This document shows, one piece after another, positions 51,035 to 62,644 of a stretch of DNA of 64,000 bases. Position 1 is the stretch's first letter. Each line of letters starts with the position of its first letter. This DNA is from Epiperipatus broadwayi (Eukaryota; Onychophora; Udeonychophora; Euonychophora; Peripatidae). The translations under genes and the position numbers were made by a program. The DNA lies in the NCBI GenBank assembly GCA_028023455.1, contig JAQFVV010006203.1:6356821-6420820 (forward strand), written 5' to 3'. The notes under the pieces were generated by a model. That model saw only the letters and a program-made list of their open reading frames with translations. It had not been told where the DNA came from and searched no databases.

Positions 51035-54000
51035 TAGGAATATGAACATTTAGCGCCCTCTGTTGACTTATTATTTAACTAATGTATTTGATGCTTTGTT
51101 GTAGCCAAATTCATCAGCTGTATTGGACTCAGCATTACTAATTATAAATCAGAATAGGTGTGAATGTTATTTGTATTAAATAGAATTAGCTTACTTTATT
51201 TCAAATTGAGAAAGATTGTACTTAAACACACACACACAAAAAGCTAATACATTAATAATAGAGAATTTCATAGAGTAAATAACTTCTTTAATAGTATGGT
51301 TTGTAAAAAAAAAAAAAAAGTGAAATTGATTACAATTTTTATCTATTGAAAATACAATTACAGTGCAGCCACAAACTATACATGACTTCAATTATACACT
51401 ATTCAAAAAAAAAAAATGTAAACAAACAATAACAAAAAAAAAACATAAAAATTAGCAAATTTAATACATTTTACAATACTCAAACAACTATTTTTCATCT
51501 CTGAGTACAATATGCTATCACATTTAAAAATCTAAAATTTATAAATAAATTTTAAATTATACCAGCCACTGTTTTTTTGTTCCAGAACACTGTATGTAAT
51601 CGTGTCTTCCTTTATTATGGTTTCCAAATTTGAAGTTTCAGTATTTTATGTAATAAAATATTTTTTAAACATATTGATAACAGTTTTACAAAATTTTAGA
51701 ACATATTTAAAGATAAATTAATAACATCAAAACAATTAGAGAAGTTATAGCTTTTTTGATGACTAGTGTATTATATTTCTGTAAGAGAAAAACCATTAGT
51801 CAAAAAAAAAAAAAAATATTATTCAGAGCATATTTAATTGCAATGAAAGTCAGACATTTGACTATTTACTTTATTTATAAAATAAAAGTATGGTACAGTA
51901 AGTTTTTTTTCTTTATTTTTTTAAGGAGTGCAAAATTATTAATAACTGTATTATTATTTTTTAAAAAGTTTGTTTCCACTATAATCTCAATTTATGTTTG
52001 TATGCAAGTATTAAAAAACTTCTATGTTATATATATGTGCATGTTGAAAAATACTTTACAATTGCAGTTTAATAAACAATACATGAGCTATTACACATGA
52101 TCTGTGATGAATTCGAAGGAGGCTTGCAGTAAAATATAGCATATATTATGGCTTCACCGTGTATATATACCTAGTAACTATTAAGAGCATTTTTTTAGCA
52201 ATTGTTTATATTTCAACTTTCACATTTAGATTAAAAAAAAAAATCTGTATCATATAAATAAGATTCAAAGCAAATTGTTATTTTTGGTTAGTGATGTTGT
52301 AGTTTGGCCTAACTGATGAAAGGTTTCCTGAAACCAATTCTGTAAGTGTTGTATTGCCATAGTTTATATTTCAGAATTTGGCTATTATTTAAAATCTTTA
52401 GTCAAATGAATTAATATAGATTGCTCAAAGATTTTTTTTTGTAATAATTATATATAACATGAATTTATTGGCTGATATATTATAATTTCTTTTAGCTATT
52501 TTTGCCACTTCTAGCAACCCATATCAATTTCCACAATTATTTCATGTCCGTTTTAGTTATCCCATACTTTAACTCTATCCATTGTGCACATAGTTTACTC
52601 ATGTATATTTTCTAGTACCGGTTTCACTTTTATATATGTAAAAATTCTTCAGGTTTAATTATTCTTTATCAAACTACATCCTCACGTGCCTGTATGAAGA
52701 TTTAGTTCTTTTTCTCATTACCCAATACAGACCCATTCAATTTAGCTGAGGGTAACATGGTTTTGAAAACTTTTCACTTAAGGTAACATGACACCACTTT
52801 CTGTCATATAGTATTTTTGTTATTAACATTATGTTTTCTACCTACTAGTAACATTTTTAATTATTTCCATATTTATATATATTTGATTACAGTTCTTAAA
52901 TACTAAATCTTTTGGGTTCTCATTACCTCATTTTATCCTAGTCATTCTTCGCAATGTTGTGTGTTACTTTCTCTTCTTGAGGACAGATAGAGTAATTAAG
53001 CAGTAGAGCACTTTGTTCAACTAGTATTTGTTCACCATCATGACAATTTGCCACCCTCATATAAGTTTTTGAGCCTTTTTGTTTTAAAGTTATATCAACC
53101 ACCATACCATTAAGATGTATATTATTTTCAAAAGGTCAGTGAGATGTATTTATTCTTCCCTGCATATTGTGTATTGTGATATTATTTTATTTAGCATTTC
53201 TTTCCTAATACCTATTTGTGTGAAGGTCTATTTTCTTTTCAATTTAACCAGAATTTTGCAAAATCCATGATCTCTGTTGCCTGACAATATCTTTGCTCTT
53301 TACCAGTTTTATATGACCTGGGTAGGTTTATTGTATTGTAAAGTGAAGTTGGTTCTTATTGTATTTAGTATGACACTTTAGTGCTTGAACATCATGTGCC
53401 ATTCTGAGCAACTTATCATCTGATTATTTATTTTGGGCTGAGAGCTAATCTCTGATGCAACTTGCACTCACTTTGAATAAAAACTGAAGTGAATAAAAGC
53501 AGTCTAAATGGCAGTGACTCTTTTCAGGTCCTTATAAATAAGAAGAAATAAAAAACTAGATATTTATTTAATTTATAATTGGCAATTTGAAATCATGGCT
53601 TAAAATACAAGTAACAATTATTTTGGAACAATTAAGCCTCATAATATATTTGACAAGAATTTATATTGGGTTAGGTATAAAAAAAAATAATCATAATCCT
53701 CAAATGGTTTATTCTCAGGTTTTTTAAACATTGTCAGAGCTGGTCTGCAACTTATGGATCTTGAGTTTCACGCATCAAACCATGCAGTATAGGAAAAATA
53801 TTAATTTATTTATATTGGAATTATTTTAAATAACTCCTTTTTAATTACATAATTGTTGAATAATCAGAAATGAGATATCAAGAAAATTATTATCTGTTTT
53901 TTTTCTTTTATGGCATTTTTTGTTGTTGTTGTTTTCAGATGGAATACAATAAGGAACTTCAAAGTTAACGTTTTAAAAGCTAGTGTCAATTTAATTTGCA

Positions 54001-57000
54001 AATGCCAAATTTCATGTACTCACCCATTTGTTATTATCTACATCAGATAAATATTAACAGATTTTATTAATTGTTAGGTAGCATTAAATTCTTTTTCTAA
54101 ATAGAAAGTAAAACAGCTTTTAAATAATCTATTGGAATGTAAAGGGCTATCCAACATTCCTACTGAGAAAAATGTAGAAGAAAGCATTTCTAAGGTTAGA
54201 TAATGAGATTTGGAGTGTTTTATACTCTAGCCAAGAATATCTAGATTACTATTAGCAAATCAGTGTTAGCTTTTCTGACTAAAATCAAGTTTTTAAAAAA
54301 ACAATCCTAAGCTAGTTTGGATTCAGTGGCATGAAGATGTTTTACTCTGCATCAGAGAATTTTATCAATAGTCCATAGTAGAGGTAATGATTTATTCTGT
54401 TCAGAACTGTGTTGTAATCCATTGCAGAATAAAAGCCTAAGCAGATTTAATTCAGTATATCTAAACTATATGTTCTATTGTTTCATGAATTCTAATACAA
54501 ACCTTTTTATATGTAGTCGCTTTCTAGGTCTGTTATAATCGCTTGGAATTCAGTTTAACGTTTTAATTGTTTAATTATCATTTTCTAGTAAGATATCGAA
54601 CTTAACTCTATTTCAGCTTCTTAATTCTTTCTATGATGTGAATAATATATGTGTGGTTTTCAATCATATATTCTGCTTTTAGTCCTTCCTTTTTTCCCTA
54701 AGATACATCTTCCCCTACTTTTCTGTTTGGTCTGAAAGCTGTATTGCTTTAGAATTAAAAGTTCATGTATCAGATCAATAAATAAGAACTGGTAAGATCA
54801 ATTTATTTAAAGCTTTCATTTTCAATCCCATACACATATTTTTTTTTAATATTAACTGGCAATGCTCCTTTCTGATTCCCAAATTAGTTTAGATAGGTTT
54901 AAAGTAAAACCGAGAGAGTAAATTAGTGTATTTAATGGAGATGTTGAAAGTGGACTATGGGGTCACATGATATTTTGTTATTAATTATATTACAGTTCAT
55001 AAATAAAATTTAATTATTCTACAGTGAATTTTATAGTATTTTCTTGCAATAAATATAAACTGTTACATATAGTAATGAAGATGAGATTTATATTATTTAT
55101 TAGTCAACACTCTTGCTAGGATCCAAAGAGAATAACTACTGAAACTAAAATTAGGCCACAGCATAATAGGAATATTACTAGGAAGATACTCTAAACTACT
55201 TGGTATAGTCTTAAATATAGTTTGACAATCATTTTTATGGCATTCTGTCTTCCCTTATTAGATATAAATTGACTCTCAAGCCGACATTTTTTAAGAATAT
55301 GAAAATAGACTGATTTTTTGTATTAATTAACAATTTTATTCTGTTTTAAAATATGTGTATGGTTATTATAATTAGTATTAAGTAATATTTACTAAGGCTA
55401 TAACCTCGACAATATGTGTATAAAATACGATAGCAGGGACCTCTACAGGTGTTTTAACCACAAGAGTGTTTAATAAATTTATAATTATAATTAGTATTAA
55501 AAATGTATATTCATAGGTCGCTCAAATAATAACATTTTTCATATAAGCATAAGAAGACCTCATACTCATGGTCAACAATGTACAATTGATGTATGGGCTA
55601 ATTATGGATTCAGTGTCCATAGGAGTAATTTTACAATCAACATGTTGATACTTATTTAACCAATCCAGATTAACTCGTCCTCTAATTTAGTTTAGCTACC
55701 TATCCATTTTCAAATGATGGTTAATTGATTTGCCTACATGTTGCTTACCTGAAAGAAAAAATATTAAGCCTATTTTATTTGTTTCGGACTTGATCACCAA
55801 GCAATTTCTCTAATTACTACACTGTAAGTACAGGACAAATATTCAAGTAACTATTAAAGGAAATAAATAATATTTGTTTAGTAGTCTCGTATTATATTTA
55901 AATCTTTTAAAAGTGAAGTTTATAATCTGTTTTTCACATACTTTAACATATGGTTGGAATTTTATTTAGATATGTAGTCTAAACTTTGAAATGAATTAAT
56001 CATAGATGTCAAAAAAGAAGGATCTTAGCAATAACAAAGACAATAGATTGATAAAATTTGTACACTCATATAATCAACCCAGTCCCCATGGTCATCTAAC
56101 CTATGAAATTCTACGTTGCTCATGTGTTCATATATTAATATAAGTTCAACATTTATAAACATTTGATCAATGTAATAACTATACCTATAATCCTTGTTGT
56201 GAGAAGACTATCTTGAAAACAAAGAATAATAACACATATGTAACTCCCATTACCAGCTGTAACTTATAATTTTTTCAATATATATGTAATCAATCTGTAA
56301 TGCCGTTTATACCTATGTAGATATTTGAATTTCAATTCTATTCTGATTGTATTATTTGTACCTTATTGATGTAACTTTGTTGCTCAATAAAGTTTGCTTT
56401 GAAATATAACAAAGAGAATAGGAGTTTGAAATTTACTGTACATACAAGGAGTAATTCATTAACTAGAGGAGTTCTTCATTGAATATCAAAAAGAAAAAAT
56501 ATTCTAGATTAAGAAGTTATGATCAGAAATTTGTTTCAATTAGACTTTGCAATGTTTGTTAATGTAAGAAGTAATTGTAAACAAGTTTTCTTGAGGTACC
56601 GTTTTCATAAAACATTTTATTTAATTTTTTGTGACACAGTCTTTATGCAAAAAAAATTGTCAGAAAAAAGAATTGGAAATCTCTGGAAGTTAATGAATAT
56701 TGTTTATAATAGGAAGTTCCAGAAACAAACGTTAAAACATAATCTTTAAGTTGCTTTTATTTGTAATTATTTATTCAAAAATCTAAAAATTTCAGTCCTT
56801 ATATATTTGAATTCCCTTCTTTTTATTAGAGATTTTTTTTTTGCTTATAGTTTTGCCTGATCAATATTCTTTATTAGAGCTGTTGCTTAAATTTGAATAA
56901 AATAATGCTGATGAAGAAAGACATTGAATTCAAATGTTAATGAAATGAAGTTTTTAGATATTGAATTCATATTAAAAGATAATGCTAAAAAAATTAGAAT

Positions 57001-57180
57001 ACCTTAGGAAATGAGACGTTATGTACATACATATAGAAAATAGATTATTAACTCAAAAAGGTTTCTTGGCAGAGTATTTGTGGTGATAGTTTGCAGTTGT
57101 TTAAATTAAATTAAAATCACTTTTCCAGATCGTTTTATCGTTTCGATCTATAATGTTTTCATTCATTGTTATAATGACTT
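51035..57180. other. Intronic, mostly featureless
   Basis: No coding sequence supported; the 114-codon frame at 51,756-52,100 is K/F/Y/L-rich background. At 52,312-52,336 a CUGAUGA...GAAAC pair with an AGG/CCU stem resembles a hammerhead but stem III and the triplet are missing. At 56,380-56,410 there is an aataaa signal followed by an A-rich end, perhaps the 3' end of an unidentified retroelement. Confidence 0.4.
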
Positions 57181-57184
57181 GAAT

Positions 57185-57490
57185 ACAGAAGAGCAATACA
57201 GACTTCAGTCCACTCAAGAAAATATGGTGAGATGTATGTTAGGAGTAACAAGATAAGATTGAAAATGCAATATATGGATGAGGTATCACTGAAAGAATTT
57301 AAGGATTGAAATGGAATTGATCTGGACATATTGTTGATAATAAATGGTTAGTAGAAATTTTAAATTGAGAGAAAGACCACATACAAGAGAGATAAAATAA
57401 GGAAGTTTGTTAGTGTAATATGGGGAAGAAGGGCTATGATTAGAGAGACCAGAATAAACTTTGTGAGACCTTCATTCATATTTTAATCAT
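57185..57490 (+). pseudogene. RTE-type LINE relic (C-terminus)
   Basis: Plus-strand text LQSTQENMVRCMLGVTR, then MELIWTY and NKWLVEILN, corresponds to the RTE C-terminal order (LRTTQRAMERxMLGxxxRD, KWxWxGHI, NRWxxxILxW). The same block is seen in the 4.5-8.1 kb element. Stops throughout. Confidence 0.6.
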
Positions 57491-57900
57491 CTAACAGTAT
57501 TCAAAATAAGTCAGTATGAAATTTGTTGTGATTTAATTATTTGGACTCACTTAATTGTTTTCTTGATGTCCAAAAACATTTTTAAATATCTTTGCCAACA
57601 TTCTAGTTCAAAAGTATCAAGATATTATCGATTCTGCTTTTTCATACCTCAACTTTTGATTTCGTAATCATACAAAATATCTTAAACAGTTCAAATCTTT
57701 GCTTATAAGAAACAGTCTCTTTTTTCTTTGTTCTAGAGTGGCCTGCATAATCATAATTTATGAATAGTAGATAGTGATACAAACCTACTTATGACCTGTT
57801 CATAGCTAATTTTTATATTAGAACTATACCCATATAGTTACTATATTAAATGTCTACATGACCTTTTAATAACTAGAATATAGTTGAAATGATGTAGAAG

Positions 57901-58010
57901 TACTGAAAATCCCTCGCAAGCTGTATGTAAACTAACTGTCAGTAAATGTAAAATGTAGAATACATTTACTGACAGTTAGTTTACATATAGTTCATTGGGG
58001 TTTTTCAGTA
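57901..58010. repeat. 110-bp palindromic hairpin near exon 2
   Basis: Arms tactgaaaat...aaatgta (57,901-57,950) and its reverse complement (57,961-58,010). The inner 28 bases match almost exactly (ctaactgtcagtaaatgta), the outer part imperfectly. A small MITE-like element 530 bases upstream of TRMT112 exon 2. Confidence 0.75.
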
Positions 58011-58541
58011 TTTTCACATTATATTATCTTATATGTCTGTATATTTGAACATCACAATGGAAATATAACCTATTTTTATTATTGCAGTATGGACTTAACA
58101 ACTAATATGTTTTAATAATATTGATCATGAATTTTTAAGAAAATATTTTAAATGCACGGCACGTCAGGAAAGAAAAAATAAAATAAAAGAATTTTGCACA
58201 TATTATTTAATCTAAAGGTCATTAAAATTTTGGGCACTAATGTTTCAAACTCAATTTGCAATTAAGTCTCTTTGATTTTTTGGTCAGATGGTAAATTGAT
58301 TTATTCTTACTTATGTAAGTTGTTATTGTTTAATGCAGTTTACTCATAAGGTAAAGAAATCAGATAATATTTTGTACTTAATTATCTTCTATAAGCCATC
58401 CATTGCATTCTACTGTATTTTTTTTTTTTACCAATCATTGGAGACAAAAGTAGTCCACAATTTTTTAATTTTAAAAAATAAAAGATTCATTTTCCATTCA
58501 TTTAATTACCTTTATTTTTGATTTTTTTTTTTTTTTAATAG

Positions 58542-58643
58542 GCAACAGACATTAATGTTGTTGAAGTGGATTTCAATCCAGATTTCATTGCGAGGCTTAT
58601 TCCTAAACTTGAATGGGACGCCTTCTATGCTGCTGCAGAAAGT
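58542..58643 (+). CDS. trmt112: TRMT112 exon 2 (34 codons)
   Basis: Continues TRMT112 directly from exon 1. It begins ATDINVVEVDFNPDF and continues IARLIPKLEWDAFYAAAES, matching the conserved block of the human protein that begins ATEV and contains VEFNPNF, ARMIPKVEW and EAAD. The acceptor is a long T tract ending aatag (58,521-58,541) and the donor after AGT is gtaagg (58,644). Both flanking introns are phase 0 as read here; a donor three bases earlier is possible but weaker. This is the clearest piece of constrained coding sequence in the window, with GC content well above its surroundings. The C-terminal half (the IEGxLxCPESGRxFPI...IPNMLL block) was not found up to 64,000. Confidence 0.9.
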
Positions 58644-59510
58644 GTAAGGTCTAATACATACTTATATATGCAAACACATAGTTGAAGCTTGTAACATTGT
58701 AAATAAAAGAAATTATATTCAATTATTTAAATTTTGATATCTGCTATTTTGCAAATATATTCATTCATATTGAATGAAAACTTATCAGTTTTCAGTTTGC
58801 CTTTTTTTTGTTTTTTTTTTAAGATAGAAAAAAAAAATCTAATTCAATGAATAATGAAAAAAAAAAACCGACAGTTTTTAATTTAATTGAATGAACATAT
58901 TTTTAATATGTTATCAGATATCAGAATTTACTAAATAAATAAGTTACCTTTTTTTTTTTCTGAAGGATTTGCCATTGTTTAAAAAAGTCTTTTGTAAACA
59001 TAATATTGCAAACAGTAATAGATCAAAATGAAAAATTACTGCACAGGAAATTAACCTGCAGATTAATGATTGATGATTTTTTTCAGTGAGTTTTATAACA
59101 AATAGTTGTTGAGATTTAATGCAGTAGAAGAATAAGAGATGGAATAACTAAAAGTTTCTAAATCGTTTCTTGGCTGAATTAAATAAGCAGAACAATTTAT
59201 TCACTTTGAAGGGAGCTTTTGAGCTCAATTTACCATTTGGAGAATCTACAATCACATGATCTTAGTAACAATACAGTAATAATATAAATTGCTAAATGCA
59301 AGTCTGGCTTATTTATATATAAATTTAGGCATAGAAGAAGGTGGGTCCCATCTTTTTCTTATAGTTCTGACTTGTGTTTTAGAATTAAGAGTTCCACATG
59401 CAGTCATTATTACATCTGATTGGCTGTCACATAAGCATTTTTAAAGCGCATCTTTCGAAGGTTTTAGCTTTCATGTTATTATAGTATTCTAATGAAATAA
59501 TAATTTTTAG
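58644..59510. other. Downstream of exon 2, no features
   Basis: Begins with the gtaagg donor; contains A and T runs (58,800-58,870). No further TRMT112 exon found here or up to the window end. Confidence 0.5.
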
Positions 59511-59519
59511 AAATTCCAT

Positions 59520-61640
59520 TTTGCCGACCAACATATTGCTATATTAATCCATCTCCTTTACCAAATCAGTAGATGATTCTTCTTGTACAGTATTTTTCCA
59601 TTTTTGAAATTTTTCCAAAAATCCAAAAAAATCTGTATGATTTTTCAATTATTCTAATTAAGTTTGTAATGGCTGTTTTGCTTTATTTAGAACTACGTTA
59701 AAAAATTTACTTTGAACAATTATGTAGTATTAACAATTGGCTTATCCATCGACTTCATAACTAAAATATTTCTTTTTCTCAATCATTTATTTTGAAATTC
59801 TGAAATTATCTCCACATCTTCTGCAAATGTCTTTGCCTCAATTAATATTTGCTTAAACAAACATTCCTGCGTTTGATCAATCAACACAATAGTTTTTCAA
59901 ATGAAGAAAGCTTACAGAAAATTCACAGAATCACTTTGAATATCCTTTTAACAACATTATCTGGAAAAGTAAATTACACCAAAAAGTAAGATCTTTTATT
60001 GAAAATGTAAGTGATTCGGCATTATTTTTAACATGAGTAGCTTCTGATGTTTCTGATATTTCTAAAAAGTTCATCATAGACTCACCTACTTGATAACTTA
60101 CTGTCTTAACATTTTAACTGCAACATTCCTACTTTGTATTATAAAGAGGCTTCATAGTAGATCTTAAACATGTTTACAGAGAATTGCCCTTCTCTTTGTG
60201 GATGATAATAATAAGACATAAAGGCACTGAAGTAAACCAAAGAAAATTAATGCATCAGAAAGAAAGTTTAAGCTGTATCCGCCAAAACAAGATTATAATT
60301 ATGACAAATACTGTGTGTAAAACGTGTTTGGATTTTTTTTTAAGAATCTAGCCTGAATCCAAGAAATTTTTCCATCATATTTAATCCTAGAGATTAATTT
60401 CTCACTTCAGCCTCGCATATAATTTTCTTCAGAATTGCTTTCTACATTTTTATAAATGCAATAATTTTTTCTTAAACCAATAATGATTGATGTATGATGT
60501 ACCATCGGATATATATCTGAGGTAAGGGATATTTATGGTTAAAAATATTCGGACTACAGTCAATAATTACAGCAAAATACTTTTTTGATTTTATTTCATT
60601 TATAATCTTGATTTCTGGATTTTACTTGCCATTAAATTCACAAATTCATTTTGAATTATTGAACTTAGATAATATTCTCAATTTTGTTTAATGACAATTC
60701 ATCAAAGATGGTTTTAAATTATTAGATCAGATTGTTCAAGCAGTTCAATAATTCCTAAAAAGTTTCCATTATGTAAATCACCTATATTTTTGACATATTC
60801 TCAAAATGTCAAATTACGGTCAGCTAGAAATTGTATCACTGGTAATAATCTTTCAAAAACTTAACATAATCACAATTTTTCTTGATTCAGTAATTTCTGT
60901 TGACTTTGTCTATATTTTTCACAAATGAAAATCTCTTTTGAAGTTCTAAATATTTTAACATTGTAACCAAATAATGCTATGATTTTTCGTGTTCTGCTTA
61001 TCTGGTATGGGTATTTATTTAATTATTGAATCCTGATACCTTCATGGAAAAGATGACAATTGAAATAAAATATTTTATCCTTTTTATTAGAATATATTGT
61101 CCAGGGATGATATATGATTTTACTATTTGGAAGTTCTCTTTTAAAATGAATTTTTAAAAATGAATTCTATTATTTTGCAGGGAAATTCATCCACAAGAAT
61201 TTTTTGTGGATCTTTTTTTACTAAACATCTATTATTTGCTAACTCTTTCTCTTTGGCCAAGTAAGAGGATCATTTGTTATATTTAATAATTTATTAATTA
61301 TTTATTTATTCTCAGACACATCACACTGAATTATTTCCATGACATTGTTTTTTTGTTGTGAATGTGTTTCTTCAGGATTATTATCTATATTTATATTAAT
61401 ATCTTGAACATCTTTTCTGGAGATATTTTTATGAATATTTTCATCTTCTTGACTGGTACCTTCTGATTCTATGTCAGCTGTGAATTTTTAAAAATTTATG
61501 TGAAACATCTTTTTGCTTTTGAGCTATAATTTTTCTTGTTTCACTAAATTTTCTTTTGCTATTATCACTTTGATATATTTTGCCCACATCTTTTTCATTT
61601 TGAATTAGGCATCTTATGAAAAAACAATTAGAATGTTTAA
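59520..61640 (-). pseudogene. Decayed hAT transposase (ZMYM/TTF-like type)
   Basis: Minus strand. A polar N-terminal region is followed by NDPLTWP (about 61,275-61,255), matching the DPxLWP motif that opens the TTF-type region of this transposase group; then YFAVIIDCSPNIF (about 60,580-60,541), matching the DxTxDxS stretch at the first catalytic Asp; then CHNYNLVLADTA (about 60,306-60,271), matching the conserved CHxLNLVxxDA motif. Sequence further downstream is weakly similar, and the C-terminal dimerisation block is not recognisable. Dozens of stops. It is not the source of the SPIN-like MITE as far as I can judge. Confidence 0.65.
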
Positions 61641-61992
61641 GATTTCTTCACAAACTCAGATAATAATTGAAAATAAATATTTTTATATTGGTTTAAATTT
61701 TTTTAATTTGTATTAAAATAATCAAAAACATTTTCATAATTTTCTATCAATTAAAAACTATTGAAAAATTGCCACCCGCAATATAAATTAGCACCTTAGA
61801 GTTTATATTTTTAGAATGTTTAAGGTTTTAAAACAGTTAATTGAATGCCTTTGAGCATTTCATCATCAGATTTTTAATTGGATGGACAGTTGAAGAGTTG
61901 GAGTGTGGAATTGAAGCCTGTCCATTAAAGTATGAGGATTGGCTCTCTTAATATATATCTGAGAACTTATAGCATATATGTGTAGAGATGGT

Positions 61993-62047
61993 AATCTGGA
62001 CCAACTGATGATTGCTGGTTTAGCATGAAATACATATATTGGTGATT
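61993..62047 (+). ncRNA. Hammerhead ribozyme motif, class B, unit 1
   Basis: Stem I CCAA (62,001-62,004) pairs with UUGG (62,039-62,042), and farther out AAUC pairs with GAUU across an internal loop. Core CUGAUGA 62,005-62,011. Stem II UGCUG/UAGCA with loop GUU. GAAA 62,027-62,030. Stem III AUA/UAU with a CA loop. Position 17 is A (62,038), giving an AUA triplet, allowed by the NUH rule though usually slower than GUC. Confidence 0.7.
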
Positions 62048-62464
62048 ATTCATCTTTTCAGCATATATGTGTTCGAGGGTATCAGTGTTATGAGATAGTG
62101 TGGAGAGTGGGTCATGTGAAAGTCTGTGCTCATATACCCTATATATTACATATATAGACACAGGTATATATAAACCCGTGTGTTTCAGCTATTACATAAG
62201 TAGAGAGGTCTTCCCATCCCTTCTATGTGTATTGAATGGATTATGTCCTGTACATGAGGGATCAAATTGATCTGGGGTCAACATGGGTGTGACAAGAATC
62301 TCTGCCTCAGGGTGCCCTTTGAGTATTCCATCATCAGATTTTCAATTGGATAGACGGTTGAAGAGTTTGAGTGTGGAGTAGATTGAGACCTGTCCATTAA
62401 AGTATGAGGTTTGGCTATCTTAATATATATCTGAGCACTTATAGCATATATGTGTAGAGATGGT

Positions 62465-62519
62465 AATCTGAATCAACTGATGATTGCTGGTTTAGCATGA
62501 AATACGTATATTGATGATT
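62465..62519 (+). ncRNA. Hammerhead ribozyme motif, class B, unit 2
   Basis: Same structure 472 bases on. Core CUGAUGA 62,477-62,483, GAAA 62,499-62,502. Stem I here is UCAA/UUGA, that is C-G in unit 1 has become U-A in unit 2 on both strands. Stem III is AUAC/GUAU, one pair longer than in unit 1. The covariation supports a selected RNA structure. Confidence 0.72.
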
Positions 62520-62644
62520 ATTTATCTTTTCAGCATATATGTGTTCGAGGGTATCAGTGTTATGAGATAGTGTGGAGAGTGGTGGGGGCATGTAAAAGTT
62601 TGTGCTCATATACCCTATATATTAATTGAATTTAAAAAAAAATT

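Larger units (their letters stand above)
30041..58541 (+). other. TRMT112 intron 1 (28.5 kb)
   Basis: Bounded by gtaagt and a T-rich tract plus aatag. It is very long for a gene whose protein is only about 125 residues. Nearly every recognisable piece inside is repeat-derived: a hammerhead palindrome (31.1-31.4 kb), a hammerhead dimer with a SINE (32.7-33.6 kb), LINE fragments (33.6-37.5, 47.2-47.9, 49.8-51.0 and 57.2-57.5 kb), the 6.5 kb palindrome and a small palindrome close to exon 2. No nested host gene was recognised. Confidence 0.8.
61846..62640 (+). repeat. Family B hammerhead repeat, tandem dimer (locus III)
   Basis: Two direct units with a period of 472 bases, beginning near 61,860 and 62,331 (catcatcagattttt/catcatcagatttt) and sharing about 300 bases at high identity up to gctcatataccctatatatta. 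Best preserved copy of the family. Each unit holds a complete hammerhead motif in the same orientation. Head-to-tail dimers with one hammerhead per monomer are the known form of hammerhead satellites and retrozymes. Confidence 0.85.

Noticed and set aside
51756-52100. 114-codon plus-strand open frame, the longest after the LINE frames
   Set aside because: Rich in K, F, Y, I and L with no domain; long A and T runs explain it.
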